A stretch of DNA of 64,000 bases from Litsea cubeba (lineage: Eukaryota > Streptophyta > Magnoliopsida > Laurales > Lauraceae). Under the pieces are notes generated by a model. The model was not told the DNA's origin, ran no database searches, and saw only the letters and a list, made by a program, of their open reading frames with translations. Shown here one piece after another: positions 1 to 10,021 of this stretch. Positions within the stretch are counted from its first letter, which is position 1; the number at the start of each line of letters is the position of its first letter. The stretch lies in assembly GCA_012931725.1 (NCBI GenBank), contig WHSA01001085.1, forward strand, positions 155,344 through 219,343, written 5' to 3'. A program made the translations under genes and the position numbers.

Positions 1-1
1 C

Positions 2-532
2 TCGGGTAACGACCGCGACTCCAGAGAGTGGCTCGATCAACGCATAGAGCAAGCAATGCGACAGCACATGGAAATGGCCGATTACGCTCAAGTTCGGATG
101 AACTCTAGTGATTTCGGCGCATCTCCTTTCTCTCCAGAGATCAGAAGCTTCCCCCTTTCCGAAGATTTCAAAGTCCCGAGGTTCGTCATTTACGATGGAA
201 CCTCGGACCCGGCAGCACTCATGACTAGGGTAAATCAATTCGTCAGGCAAGAGGAGGGCGAAGCCCGAGCCCGGGAGCAGTTCAACCTCCGCGACAGCGA
301 CCAGATCGCTTCCAGCTCGGCCGAACCTGCCAGCTCGACCGACGCTTCCAGCTCGGCCGACTCTGCTAGTTCGGCGGACGCTTCCAGCTCGGCCGACTCT
401 GCCAGTTCGGCGGACGCTTCCAGCTCGGCCGACTCTGCCAGTTCGGCGGACGCCTCCAGCTCGGCGGACGTCTCCAGCTCGCTAGCAGCCCCCCGCTCTG
501 CAGAAATCTCTTCCAACACGGGGAGTAGTTAG
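2..532 (+). pseudogene. Gag remnant fused to a Ser/Ala/Asp repeat tail (B1)
   Basis: The frame is open from base 2, with the first in-frame Met at 56. The N-terminal half (EWLDQR..., SPFSPEIR, VPRFVIYDGTSDPAA) aligns by eye with the gag of element A at 26240-26460 (SEWLDQ, SPFSREIR, VPRFVLYDGTSDPAA). Directly after GTSDPAA the frame jumps to LMTRVNQF, which in element A lies about 400 bases further on (LMARVNRY), so the central part of the capsid region is deleted. The last 75 or so residues are almost only Ser, Ala and Asp, from a 36-bp tandem repeat, and end at TAG. No zinc knuckle, protease or RT follows. A functional capsid is unlikely; whether the acidic tail is ever made is unknown. Confidence 0.75.
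307..483 (+). repeat. 36-bp tandem repeat inside gag remnant
   Basis: About five units of a 36-bp sequence built on TCCAGCTCGGCCGACTCTGC keep the gag frame open because the period is a multiple of three. They encode a 12-residue Ser/Ala/Asp unit. The first and last units are degenerate and the central three nearly identical, as expected for recent slippage or unequal exchange. Confidence 0.85.
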
Positions 533-540
533 GCGAACCT

Positions 541-780
541 TTTTCTGTCACTTAGCTTCGACCGCCCGTCAGCTTCGATCGCACGACCCTCTACCGCCTT
601 TTCGGCGGCACGGTCCTCTACTGTCAGCTTCGATGGCGCCGTCAGCTTCGATGACGCCGGCACGACCCTCTACTGTCGGCTTCGATCGTACGACCCTCTA
701 CCGTCATTTCGACGGCACGGTCCTCTGCTGTCAGCCTTGATCGCACGGTCCTCTGCCGCCATCAGTCATCCAAAGCCACC
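541..780 (+). repeat. Degenerate GC-rich repeats after gag remnant
   Basis: Alternating short units such as CACGGTCCTCTACTGTCAGC and CTTCGATCGCACGACCCTCTA recur five or six times with changes. There is no open frame of note. This is the first of several repeat blocks between the gag remnant and the LTR of B1. Confidence 0.65.
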
Positions 781-883
781 GAGCTCACCCTGGGGTCATT
801 TTATACACTCAGGCGTGACTCGCCTTCGGCGCCAGAGCAACCAAGTCCTCGGGGAGGCGCACCCAGGCTCCTTGGCCTCCAAA

Positions 884-1295
884 CGACCTCATGCTGGTCC
901 GTCCACGTGCTGGTTTCCACCTCACGCTGGTTTCGGCCTCATGCTGGTCTCGACCGCATCTAACGACCTCATGCTGGTCCGTCCACGTGCTGGTTTCCAC
1001 CTCACGCTGGTTTCGGCCTCATGCTGGTCTCGACAGCATTTAACGACCTCATGCAGGTCCGTCCACGTGCTGGTTTCCACCTCACGCTGGTTTCGGCCTC
1101 ATGCTGGTCTCGACCGCATCTAACGACCTCATGCTGGTCCGTCCACGTGCTGGTTTCCACCTCACGCTGGTTTCGGCCTCATGCTGGTCTCGACAGCATT
1201 TAACGACCTCATGCAGGTCCGTCCACGTGCTGGTTTCCACCTCACGCTGGTTTCGGCCTCATGCTGGTCTCGACCGCATCTGACGACCTCATGTT
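884..1295 (+). repeat. 80-bp tandem array, about five copies (B1)
   Basis: Units begin near 884, 964, 1044, 1124 and 1204 and contain CGTCCACGTGCTGGTTTCC and CTCGACCGCATCTAACG. Alternate units share variants (GACCGCATCTAA versus GACAGCATTTAA), so the true unit may be a 160-bp dimer. Overlapping open frames across the array are by-products of the repeat. It lies between gag remnant and LTR, where Tat-lineage elements are known to carry tandem subrepeats. Confidence 0.9.
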
Positions 1296-1429
1296 GGTAT
1301 CGCCCTCGTGCTAGCTACGTGCTTCACAGGTTTGGCCTCATGTTGGTCTCGGCCAGTGCCATCGACTGCCCTCGGGTTCGTACACCCGGGCTTCTCCATC
1401 TCGGCGAATGCCAGAAAAGCAAGTCACAA

Positions 1430-2300
1430 GGGTTAACAGCCCTGGAAAAGGCCTCGAGTTCGCACACTCGGCTAATTCCTAAACTCAGGGTCTTCACCCA
1501 TCTCCAAGGGTTAACAGCCCTGGAAAAGGCCTCGAGTTCGGACACTCGGCCAATTCCCAAACTCAGGGTTTTTACCCATCCACATGGGTCTACGCCCTGG
1601 ATACAGCCTTGAGTTCTTACACTCGGCCGAATTCCTAAAGTCCTCGGGTTTTGAACCCACGGGTCTAACGCCCTGGAAAAGGCCTTGAGTCCACACTCGG
1701 TCGTTTCCTAAAGCTCCGGGTCCATCGCCCTGGAAAAGGCCTCGAGTCCACACTCGGTCGTTTCCTAAAGCTCCGGGTCCATCGCCCTGGAAAAGGCCTC
1801 GAGTCCACACTCGGTCGTTTCCTAAAGCTCCGGGTCCATCGCCCTGGAAAAGGCCTCGAGTCCACACTCGGTCGTTTCCTAAAGCTCCGGGTCCATCGCC
1901 CTGGAAAAGGCCTCGAGTCCACACTCGGTCGTTTCCTAAAGCTCCGGGTCCATCGCCCTGGAAAAGGCCTCGAGTCCACACTCGGTCGTTTCCTAAAGCT
2001 CCGGGTCCATCGCCCTGGAAAAGGCCTCGAGTCCACACTCGGTCGTTTCCTAAAGCTCCGGGTCCATCGCCCTGGAAAAGGCCTCGAGTCCACACTCGGT
2101 CGTTTCCTAAAGCTCCGGGTCTAACGCCCTGGAAAAGGCATCGAGTCCAGACTCGGTCGTTTCCTAAAGCTCCGGGTCTAACGCCCTGGAAAAGGCCTCG
2201 AGTCCAGACTCGGTCGTTTCCTAAAGCTCCGGGTCTACCGCCCTGGAAAAGGCCTCGAGTCCAGACTTGGTCGTTTCCTAAAGCTCCGGGTCTTGGACCC
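1430..2300 (+). repeat. 78-bp then 57-bp tandem array (B1)
   Basis: Three diverged units of about 78 bp start near 1430, 1508 and 1586. From about 1661 they pass into some 11 units of 57 bp containing CCCTGGAAAAGGCCTCGAGT, CACTCGGTCGTTTCC and TAAAGCTCCGGGTC. Central 57-bp units are identical to the eye. On the opposite strand the same core (a CCCTGGAAA... block, CTACACTC, TTTCCTAAAG) forms the 78-bp array of B2 at 46050-46490, so the two arrays are homologous. Long frames across it (for example 1511-2365 on the minus strand) are products of the 57-bp period, which is divisible by three. Confidence 0.92.
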
Positions 2301-2765
2301 TGGAGAAGGCCTCGAGTTCGGACACTCGGCCGGATTCCTAAAATCAGGGTTTTTACACCCCTCAAAGACCGTTGCCGAACTCATGCTCACATCTCCGATC
2401 CACTGTCGCAAGGCAAGGCAGTTCGTCTCGGCCAAAAGCTGGCCACTTCGGCCAATGGCAGCTCGGCAAGATTGCAGTAGAGACTGTTCCATATCACCTC
2501 CTCGGCCTCATGACAGTCCTCAGCTCGGCATCAGTGCCGGATTCTAAGTTGGCAGTTACACTGGTCACCTCGGCAGCATCGCCATAACACTTCCAATGGG
2601 GCTGCGCCTCCGGCGACGGGCCAGCTGATCATGCCTCGATCTCTTAGTTGGTGATGAATCAGTTGGCTGGACCATCAATCTCAAAGCGACAAACTGCTCC
2701 AAGGCACAAGTGTTGTCCTCCATGGTACTTAGCTTCCGACCTCAATGAGGAGTCTAATGAGCTCA

Positions 2766-2780
2766 GAAGCTGGGGGGCTT
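2766..2780 (+). promoter_or_regulatory. Polypurine tract of B1
   Basis: The sequence GAAGCTGGGGGGCTT directly precedes the LTR start TGTGTGGGGA. The equivalent tract of B2 (41985-42000, minus strand) reads GAAGCTAGGGGGCAAT. Such tracts prime plus-strand DNA synthesis. The 2301-2765 stretch before it holds no recognisable feature. Confidence 0.75.
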
Positions 2781-3604
2781 TGTGTGGGGAAATTCCCAAG
2801 AGAATCCTGGGCAAGGTGCTCCATCCCGGGCCCCCGCATCAGCAAGTCCATCCCGGCAAGTCCATCCCGGCAACTCCCCCACCTCGGCAATGCACGCCTT
2901 AGCAAGACCAGACACTCCACCTCGGCAGGATCCACTTCGGCAAAGCATCCCACTTCGGCTGCCCAGCTCGGCGACAGTGCCAGCCCCTTCCACTTCGGCA
3001 ACAGTGCCCTGACCCTACATCTCCGCCAGGTCTCACCCGGCACGACGCTCCATCCCGGCCAAGCGCCTCATATCGATGAAAGTACTGAGCACTGACAGCT
3101 GTCCTCCCATGGACGCTCAAGCACGCTATGGCCCGTGCGACAAGACAAGGGGATAGCCCGTATCTCCTGACAGATCACCGTCCACAGCTCCCAAGGCGCC
3201 AGGATATGGCCTAACGGGACAAGACAGGCTACGACGGGACCAGACAGGCTACGATGAGACCGCGCCTCCCTAGTACCTGACAAAATGGGCTACGACAAGA
3301 CAGCCAACTACTCCTTTGCCTCATCTTCCTCTACATAAACGCAGCTACAGCTCCAGAGGAAGGGAGGACGCCATTACCACTCTGGTATGCCATTCTCTTC
3401 CCCAAAAATCTCCTCCCTCTGCTTAGTTCATATACTAACTTAGGCATCGGAGAGCCTTGCGCCGCCCAGGCCAGGGTCCTCTGACCTACGTTTCTCCTTC
3501 CTTTTCTCAGGCTCCAGGCGCATGCATCGATGTCCCTAATCTCACTTGGGTAAGTCCTCTAAGGCACCCCCCATTATTGTGGGTCATTATTTTTTGCACC
3601 TACA
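2781..3604 (+). repeat. 3' LTR of B1
   Basis: It starts TGTGTGGGGA and ends TGCACCTACA (TG...CA). Its last 160 bases match the B2 LTR nearly base for base, including GCATCGGAGAGCCTTGCGCC and GGGTCATTATTTTTTGCACC. The 5' half contains short GC-rich direct repeats of a CATCCCGGCAAGTC type around 2820-3060. A TATA-like CTACATAAACG lies near 3331. Confidence 0.88.
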
Positions 3605-3955
3605 GTTACTTTTGTGTATTATACTTCTTGCTCTGTGTGTGTGCGTGTGTGTTATGTAAGAGTAATCTTAAAGATGAAAAGAAGGAAGCTTCTATATATA
3701 AAATTGAGTTTGTTTTTACAGTAGCAAGATCAAATGAGAAATCTAGAATGCATAGGAGCAAAGAAAAAGAGAAAAACATAATTTAATTCTTTGGAGCATA
3801 ACAGAAAAAGACACTATGCAGAGAAAGAGAAAAAAAGACCCTAAGGTATAATATGTTTGCTATGATATTTGGTTACAAAATATGGAGTTCATCAAATCTA
3901 AATATTTTTTTATTCTCGTATTATTTGGATGAGTAGAATTTCTTTGATGTTGCAG

Positions 3956-4227
3956 CTGAAAGACAAGCTCAAGAGTTGGCTGAGCAGTTGCAGTAAATGG
4001 AAGCTCAGATGGAGGCTAAGAGGCAACAAATGGAGGCTCAGATGGAAATGGGAGATGAAGAGAAAATAAGAACAAGCAACATTTTTTGGACCGGTTTGGA
4101 TGGGACAATTCAATTTGAGGATGCTATATTTTATCATGGAAATTGTTCGTTGTCTCTTAGTGATACATATCGAAGACCGCATTTCAGTTATTGTTTCTAT
4201 GTTATATTGAGACCAACTATTATATAG
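3956..4227 (+). pseudogene. 3' exon remnant of a TNPA-like (Transposase_24 type) CACTA protein
   Basis: A TTGCAG splice acceptor at 3950-3955 precedes a frame reading AERQAQELAEQLQ, a stop codon, then MEAQMEAKRQQMEAQMEMG, a Glu/Gln/Met-rich helix. Plant Ptta/En/Spm proteins of the Transposase_24 family typically end in a coiled coil of this kind. Upstream, 3680-3790 holds a short Lys/Glu-rich stretch that may be the previous exon. The in-frame TAA and the loss of everything upstream make it a pseudogene. Family assignment rests on composition, position near a CACTA end and the splice site, so it is moderate. Confidence 0.5.
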
Positions 4228-4606
4228 ATTTATGTTTAACATAATTTTATCAATATCTTCAGTAATAATTTGCGATGAGGACAACTGTTTCATTGTACTC
4301 AAATTCAATAAATTAATTTAGTTTATGTTTTTACATCGATGGAGTGTTATTTTCATACTTAAATTGCGTGCTACTTAGAGATATATGATTGTGATGACTT
4401 AAGGATGACTTTGCATTAAAGATTTGTGAATGGATGGTTTGTGAAAGGATGATGAGATTATATTTTTATTGATTGAGTATCAAAACAGGAAAAATATATA
4501 TTTTTTGAAAATATTAAAAAAAATTTTGAAAAATTATTATTTGTGGCGCTTAAATTGCGTTGCAAATAATCAAATGTAACAAGATGAAGATCATTTACGA
4601 CACCAC

Positions 4607-6251
4607 TGATAAGTACTTAATTATGAAGCAATTAGAGACTTAATTGCCTTTCCATCACCTTCATTCGTGTTTAACTCCGTCGATTTCATATAATTTTACA
4701 CGAATATTGGTTTTTGGTCAATTGCAGGAATTTGATGAAGAATAAAGCTTCTGGTGGATGAAGGAATCAAATAGAGAGTAAAGAAGCCGGTCCCCACCTG
4801 TCAACCGGTATTTCTACCGGTAGAAATGGCTGAACTTGAAATTTCCATCAGTCAACCGCAATTTCTACCGGTAGAAGAGGCTGAAATTGCAGCAGAAAGA
4901 TTGGACACGAGGTCCCCACCTGACAACCGGTATTTCTACCGGTAGAAATGGCTGACCCTGAGAGTTCCATCAGCCAACCGCAATTTCTACCGGTAGAAGA
5001 GGCTGAAATTGCAGCAGAGAGATTGGACACGAGGATTCCACCTGTCAACCGGTATTTCTACCGGTAGAAGAGGCTGAACCTGAGATTTCCATCAGTCAAC
5101 CGCAGTTTCTACCGGTAGAAGGGGCTGATATTCCAGCAGAAAGATTGGACACGAAGATTCCACCTGTCAACCGGTATTTCTACCGGTAGAAGAGGCTGAC
5201 CCTGAGATTTCCATCAGTCAACCGCAGTTTCTACCGGTAGAAGGGGCTGATATTCTAGCAGAGAGGCTGATCAAGAGAATTCCATCTGTCAACCGGTATT
5301 TCTACCGGTAGAACGCTCGGATTTGGATAGAATTTTAGTTTTTGGGGCAGTTTTGTAATTAAAGTTGTGGGAACCTATATAAAGCATAATAACTCTAAAA
5401 TTAGGGCCATCTGGGGATTGTGTTAGTTTTCCCAGCAGCCTCCTTTCCTTTTTCTCTCTTCCTTCCTTAGATAAATGTAGAGGTAGTTTCTATTGAAGAT
5501 GGGTGTTCAATTTTGTTCAATTCTTGTTTTAAGACAGAATCCTTCATATTAATTCAAGTTTTATTAGAGGTAATCTTTCAATTATGTTTTTACTGTTTTC
5601 TTACTTTCATTTATTCTGTTTGAAGACTTCTCCATTAATGGAGGGGTAGAATTACAGATGGTTTAATCTAAGGGGAATTCAACCTGGGTTTTGTATGGGT
5701 TCTTCTTCCTGATTATGTTTTCATGATGAAAGATAACTTCCATTGATGTTCTGCTTCAAGAAATCATAATTGAGATGTTAAGCCTTTGACTAATTGTGTT
5801 CATCTGAGATGATACAACTAGTGCTTGGGTAGATGACTCTCAGATTATCGAATTGAATGTCTAGGAATCTCTTTGGGAATTATTCACTCAGATTGATATT
5901 TGATTTTCACGAAGAAATCTTCCAGGTGAGAATTGGATTGATTCAATTCTTATCTGCGGAATGAAGAGGAAGATGAAACCATAAAAATCTGGGTGGTCTG
6001 AACCCTAGGTTGAACCATCTCTTTAGCATAACATTTTCATTCAGTTTTTCTGCAGTTTTAATCAGTCCTTAGCTTAGAATTAATTACACCCATTGAACAA
6101 AAGTTGGTCACTCTCGACCAAAAGAAGTCCTCTAGAGCTGAAACCCTAGTCCGTTCTCTGTGGATTCGACCTCTTCAAGAGTGAAGTGCTACACAGCGAC
6201 AAATCATGTCCTCCGCTTAGGACAAATCCAACATCACAGAATAGCTAAGCA
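4607..6251 (+). mobile_element. Solo LTR with 122-bp internal array
   Basis: The 1645-bp segment starts TGATAAGTAC, ends GCTAAGCA and is flanked by the 5-bp duplication ACCAC (4602-4606 and 6252-6256). Removing it rejoins the CACTA subterminal sequence. A TATATAAA box lies at 5376-5383, followed by a pyrimidine-rich leader, and TGTGGATTCGACC near the end resembles the 3' end of many Athila/Tat LTRs. There is no coding capacity. A solo LTR arises by recombination between the two LTRs of a full element; the clade is inferred. Confidence 0.85.
4795..5320 (+). repeat. 122-bp tandem array with ACCGGTAGAAATACCGGT motifs
   Basis: The motif CAACCGGTATTTCTACCGGT starts at 4802, 4924, 5046, 5168 and 5290, exactly 122 bp apart. 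Each unit contains two half-units of about 61 bp, the second with CAACCGCAATTTCTACCGGT. The perfect copies are palindromic (ACCGGTATTTCTACCGGT can fold on itself). The array lies directly upstream of the LTR's TATA box, so it sits where enhancer repeats are expected. Confidence 0.95.
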
Positions 6252-6620
6252 ACCACAGAAGCATTGCAGAAAAAGATTATTTGCAACTTTATAAGAGCGT
6301 CGCCCTTAGTGATTTATTAACGTCTTTTTTGAATCGTCGCAAATATAAATTATTGGTGACGCAATTTTGCCGTTGCAAATAAATCATTATCTGCTACGCT
6401 TATAATACGTCGCAATTGATACATAATTAGCAACTCTTTGAAACCGTCGCAATTGATACATAATTAGCAATTCTTTGAAACCGTCGTAAATACTCTCTCC
6501 TATTATCACGATGCAGTCTTTAATGTAGCTAGTCATTATGTGACCCCATTATTTGCGGCCCCTAGTTTTTTGTGTCGCAATTACTTATTGCGACGCCAAA
6601 AAAGCTAAATTGTAGTAGTG

Positions 6621-7668
6621 GAATTTCATTGAATTAAATCACTAAGTAAACTTTACTTTTCCTAATCATATGTTACATGCTTTGTTTAAATTATTGGTAA
6701 ATGAATTTTAGCATGATAACTATGATGTGTTGAATCCATTACTTCATTTAATCTTAATCTAAGTTGTTTTGGATTCTTCATCTTGATTCAAACCAAGTTT
6801 TGTTTTAAATTTCATAAATCATGCTTTTTTAAAACCTTTGATTACTTTTATGGCATGATTCATTTACTTGGTTGAATTCTTATTTGTTGTTTTTAATCAC
6901 ATTAGAACCATAGTTAAAACTAGTTTGTTTTTTAAAATAACATTGCACATGCATCACATGTTTAGACTAAAATAGTTTTATACAACTTGTGAGCTTTTGA
7001 TTTTCATATCATCAACAAGTTAGTATTTACACATGTGATTTGCATTTCACTTCAATCAAATCTTTTTATGTGCCTTAAACTTCTAAATGCTTTAAGCATA
7101 TATTGATTGGGCTTACGTTTTAAACTTGATTGAAGTTTTCACACACACACCATGAGCATTCATCTTTGCATTATATAGAGTGTTGTGTGAGTTTGTTTTT
7201 TAATTTCATATCCACCTATTTTAGAGGCAATTATATTGAGCTTATATTGTATCTCTTTGAGTGTAGCTAGACACTATTGAGAGATCAAATATTTAGACTT
7301 ATAGAGGTTATTGCTTAGCCATAGAAAAGCATTATGTAAAGGTTATTGCTTAGCCTAAAAAAGCACATTGTAAGGTTATTGCTTAGCCTAGAAAAGCATA
7401 TTGTTAGAAGTTATTGCTTAGCCTATTGAAAAGCATAAATGAAAATCAGGTGGGGTATAGAATCACAAGCCGATAGTGGCCGAACCACTATAAATCTGTG
7501 TGATGGTGTATGCTTTGTGGTGATTGTTTTTTTAAGCTTTCACATTTAGTTACTTAATCACCACTTGTGACTATTTATTTTAAAGAAGTTAAAATTTGTC
7601 TTTATTGGTCACTAAGTTGTAGCTCACCCTATTCACCCCCCCTCTAGGGTTTGGATCCCTGACTTTCA
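6621..7668 (+). repeat. Copia (SIRE-like) LTR sequence, 3' boundary clear
   Basis: From about 7095 to 7668 the sequence aligns by eye with the split Copia LTR at 40619-41026 plus 49703-49923: the TTGATTGAAG block, repeated TTATTGCTTAGCCT units, CCGAACCA followed by TATAAATCT, GGTCACTAAGT and the terminal CTAGGGTTTGGATCC...TTCA. No primer site follows 7668, so this is a 3' or solo LTR. The left limit is uncertain because the CACTA end abuts at 6620 and may itself be inserted in the LTR. Confidence 0.65.
7295..7440 (+). repeat. Short tandem units GGTTATTGCTTAGCC in Copia LTR
   Basis: Four to five units of about 30 bp (GGTTATTGCTTAGCC followed by AAAAGCA) occur here, and similar units occur at 40835-40990 in the other Copia LTR. 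They lie downstream of the probable promoter and have no coding content. Confidence 0.8.
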
Positions 7669-8426
7669 AGATTTAGAGAGAGAAAAACCATAATCTCTAA
7701 CTTAGAGAGAGAGAGAGATGGGAAGAATTGCAGTGCATTGAGAGGGGGAGGGTGTAGGAAATGTTTGGGAAGCTTGCAGTAGATTCTTTTATAGCAATGG
7801 GTGGAATGGAAAATGTCCAAGGTGCACTCTCTTACTATTGTAAGTTTAGAATAAGGATGAGAGTATTTGGGGAATGTTAAAATGGAATGACCAAAGGGTC
7901 CTTAGTTGCTGATTGAGATAAAGGATAAGGACTATGGTACTTTTGGTATTTACTTTTAATGACTAAAGTATCCTCAAATGAGTGGTTGTGAATAAAAGAG
8001 CCTAAGGGCAATAAAGGTAGACTATTTATAATGACAAAAGTGGTCATGTTTACTTGATTGACAATAAAGGAGCCAAGGTCATTTAAGGTATTGGGATTTT
8101 CAAAAAGGAGGGAAAAGGTGTGGTAGGAAAGACTAGAGTGCTCTCATTAATTTAATGGGCTAATGGGTTAAGCCATGGGTAGTTGAGTCATTCTGAGGTT
8201 GCACAACTCTCTAAGGGAAACACATCTATAATTAGGATTACAACTAAGGCCTCTAATTCTATGGAACTACTACTATTAATCTCACAATGGTCTTAACCTA
8301 ATAAACTAAGCAAAATTAATGGAAATTAGTAACTACTCATGCTAATAACCTATTAAATAGGTTAAACTATGGTTGACTTAATCAAATTAGGTCCCACTAG
8401 GTATTTCTAGGGACGGGTCCGTACAA
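7669..8426 (-). repeat. AT-rich LTR-like segment
   Basis: No gene is visible. The right end reads, on the minus strand, TGTACGGACCCGTCCCTAGA, with a TGT start and a promoter-poor AT-rich body, which suggests the start of a minus-strand LTR at 8426. The other end and a TSD were not found. Confidence 0.3.
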
Positions 8427-8784
8427 TACGGCTGGGCGTGGCATCATGCCCTAACTCCAAGAAAGAAACAAGGGGGATAGCTCGGGAGGCAGACCGACGC
8501 ATGGCTTCACCCCGTACCAACAGATCATCCATTTGGTCCATCATTTCCCGCTCCACGCCTCTGCGGCACCAAGGCGTTTAGCATGGCCCTAAAGGTCCTA
8601 ATAAGGACCCTCGATGGACGAGGCAGGTGAGATATTCTCCGCAGGACTTGGTAAAAGCGGGTTAACAACTCTTTCCGAAGCGACGTGGGTTGCCTTGACG
8701 TGGCCAGGCTTCGTAGATTAGGGCTCAGATCTCAACAGACTAAACGGATCTTCACAGATTTAGGCCCTGGCTCGTCATGGACTG

Positions 8785-8880
8785 GGTCACTTGGGCCTGA
8801 CTCACCATTAAAGACTGGGTCACTTGGGCCTGACTCACCATTAAAGACTGGGTCACTTGGACCTGACTCATCAAAATCCA
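8785..8880 (+). repeat. 35-bp tandem repeat
   Basis: The unit AAAGACTGGGTCACTTGGGC plus CTGACTCACCATT is present about 2.5 times and decays at the right end (GGACCTGACTCATC). Confidence 0.8.
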
Positions 8881-9735
8881 ATAGAAATCACCAATTGAAC
8901 TAGTTATTTTAATATTTTTCCTTTATTTTATGTCACTGTTGAGTGTTGAACCTGATTAAAACAGAAAATCAGGTTAGCCTGAACCGTCCACTCTTACCAG
9001 TTCGAAAATTTTCTTTCATTATCCAATGAATACAAACATTCATAAGACATAATCCGGGAAATTTATTTTTTTTATTGATTGCGTGGGCATAATAAAACAC
9101 GAGATTCTAACTAAGCTTCCTCATTTATGATGTTGATCCAAAGAGTTCTCTTACAACATCCATTCTAGGAAAAAATGAGTAGGAACCAAACTGTCCCTTA
9201 ATGCCTTCTTTCGTGGTACCAAGTAGACATTCAACGACCCTTGTATCAATGATAGTTCGTTGGCATTCAAGGATAGAAACATGGTGAACACTTGATCTAT
9301 TTCTCTGTATCATTGCCTGATACTTCATCAGTTGGTTCTCCCCCCCACTTCCTTATCCTGTCCTCAGCTTTGGAAGCCTACACCACAAGTCACATTTGGT
9401 AACATGAATTATGTCATTCTCATAAGTTTTACTTAAAAGAGTAAAGATAATAATCAAAGAAAATTAAAAAGCAGTGAGCCAATCAATTAGGTGAACCATG
9501 GGGGGAGCCCAGTGGGACCCAACTTGGAATGGGCCATTTTTGAAGATGGGGTGCTATCAACACTCAGATCCAAAGAATCTAAGATGATGCAGAAACGGCT
9601 CCCCAAAGTTGGGGCTCAAATCCAACGGTTAGCAAAGTTTGGATCAGTGTCAAAGACCCCACATGGCTTTTCACCCAGGAGAGAATATATAACTAAGAAC
9701 TTCTACTAGCTGTAGTTACATCCTTATTCGGTCAG

Positions 9736-10021
9736 CTAGCGCTCGGCGATAAGGATGGTACAGTTCATCGACATGCACAACAAAATGTCCGCAGCCAAGT
9801 GCTCGTCGCTCAAGCCCTCCACGGCGTCGACAACACTGGCCCAATAGCCAATCAGCCTTAGATAGTTCTCCACATGAAGGGTGGGATAGCTAATCCTCCT
9901 AAGCATGTCCAAGTAGGGTGTCAGCTAACCAGGCGCCCGATGGAGATCATCCGTAGACCAAGTGCGCATGTTGCGAAGAAGAGTCCACGCGTGGTAGAGA
10001 AGAAATTCATGGCGCGTGTAC
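9736..10021 (-). pseudogene. Exon-like remnant of the minus-strand gene in E
   Basis: Read on the minus strand from the D insertion site, about 93 codons are open except for one TAG. The frame contains HEFLLYHAWTLLRNMRTWS and, after the stop, YLDMLRRISYPTLHVENYL and LSDEHLAADILLCMSMN, and it ends at 9736. Joining across D gives CTCCTCCTAG directly before this frame (rc of 19781-19790), a good splice acceptor, so D appears to have landed a few bases inside an exon. The amphipathic helices are not recognisable as a known family. It could be a downstream exon of the gene at 39679-40594 or a second gene of the same old element. Confidence 0.4.

Larger units (their letters stand above)
1..3604 (+). 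mobile_element. B1: 3' part of a non-autonomous Tat-like Gypsy retrotransposon
   Basis: The segment holds a truncated gag frame, several GC-rich tandem arrays, a purine tract and a terminal LTR ending in TGCACCTACA. No pol domain lies between gag and the LTR, whereas relatives A (20369-39297) and B2 (41027-49697) have several kb of pol there. The LTR is closely related to that of B2, and the gag frame to that of A. The 5' LTR lies outside the window, so the TSD cannot be checked; the five bases after the LTR are GTTAC. It is inserted in a CACTA remnant that resumes at 3605. The deletion of pol is seen; that the element depends on a full-length Tat relative is inference. Confidence 0.8.
3605..6620 (+). 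mobile_element. Right part of a CACTA (En/Spm) element, split by a solo LTR
   Basis: The right end at 6610-6620 reads TGTAGTAGTG, so the terminal inverted repeat is CACTACTACAAT. Subterminal repeats built on GTCGCAA and its complement (CGTCGCAATTGATAC, TGCGACGCC, TTGCGTTGCAA) lie on both sides of the solo LTR at 4607-6251, in 4540-4606 and 6252-6610. A transposase-associated 3' exon remnant lies at 3956. The left end is missing because B1 is inserted at 3604 and the rest lies outside the window. The three bases after the end (GAA) are the expected TSD but cannot be matched. Confidence 0.8.
8427..10021. other. Segment 1 of the older sequence E
   Basis: This is the left flank of element D; its last five bases TGTAC are one copy of D's target duplication. 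It holds a 35-bp tandem repeat at 8785-8880, an AT-rich stretch (8900-9480) with an unidentified 67-codon minus-strand frame at 9125-9328, and a minus-strand exon-like frame at 9736-10021. E continues at 19776 after D, and at 39298 after A. Confidence 0.6.

Noticed and set aside
1430..2300. Regular repeats as a possible CRISPR array
   Set aside because: Units are head-to-tail copies with no unique spacers, in a plant retroelement.
1511..2365. 284-codon minus-strand open frame with RVWTRGLFQGDGPGALGN repeats
   Set aside because: It is an echo of the 57-bp tandem array, whose period is a multiple of three. All frames without stops in the unit stay open.
9125..9328. 67-codon minus-strand frame (LECQRTIIDTRVVECLLGTT)
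   Set aside because: The composition looks protein-like and it may be a captured exon, but I cannot assign it and no start, splice or neighbouring exon is convincing.
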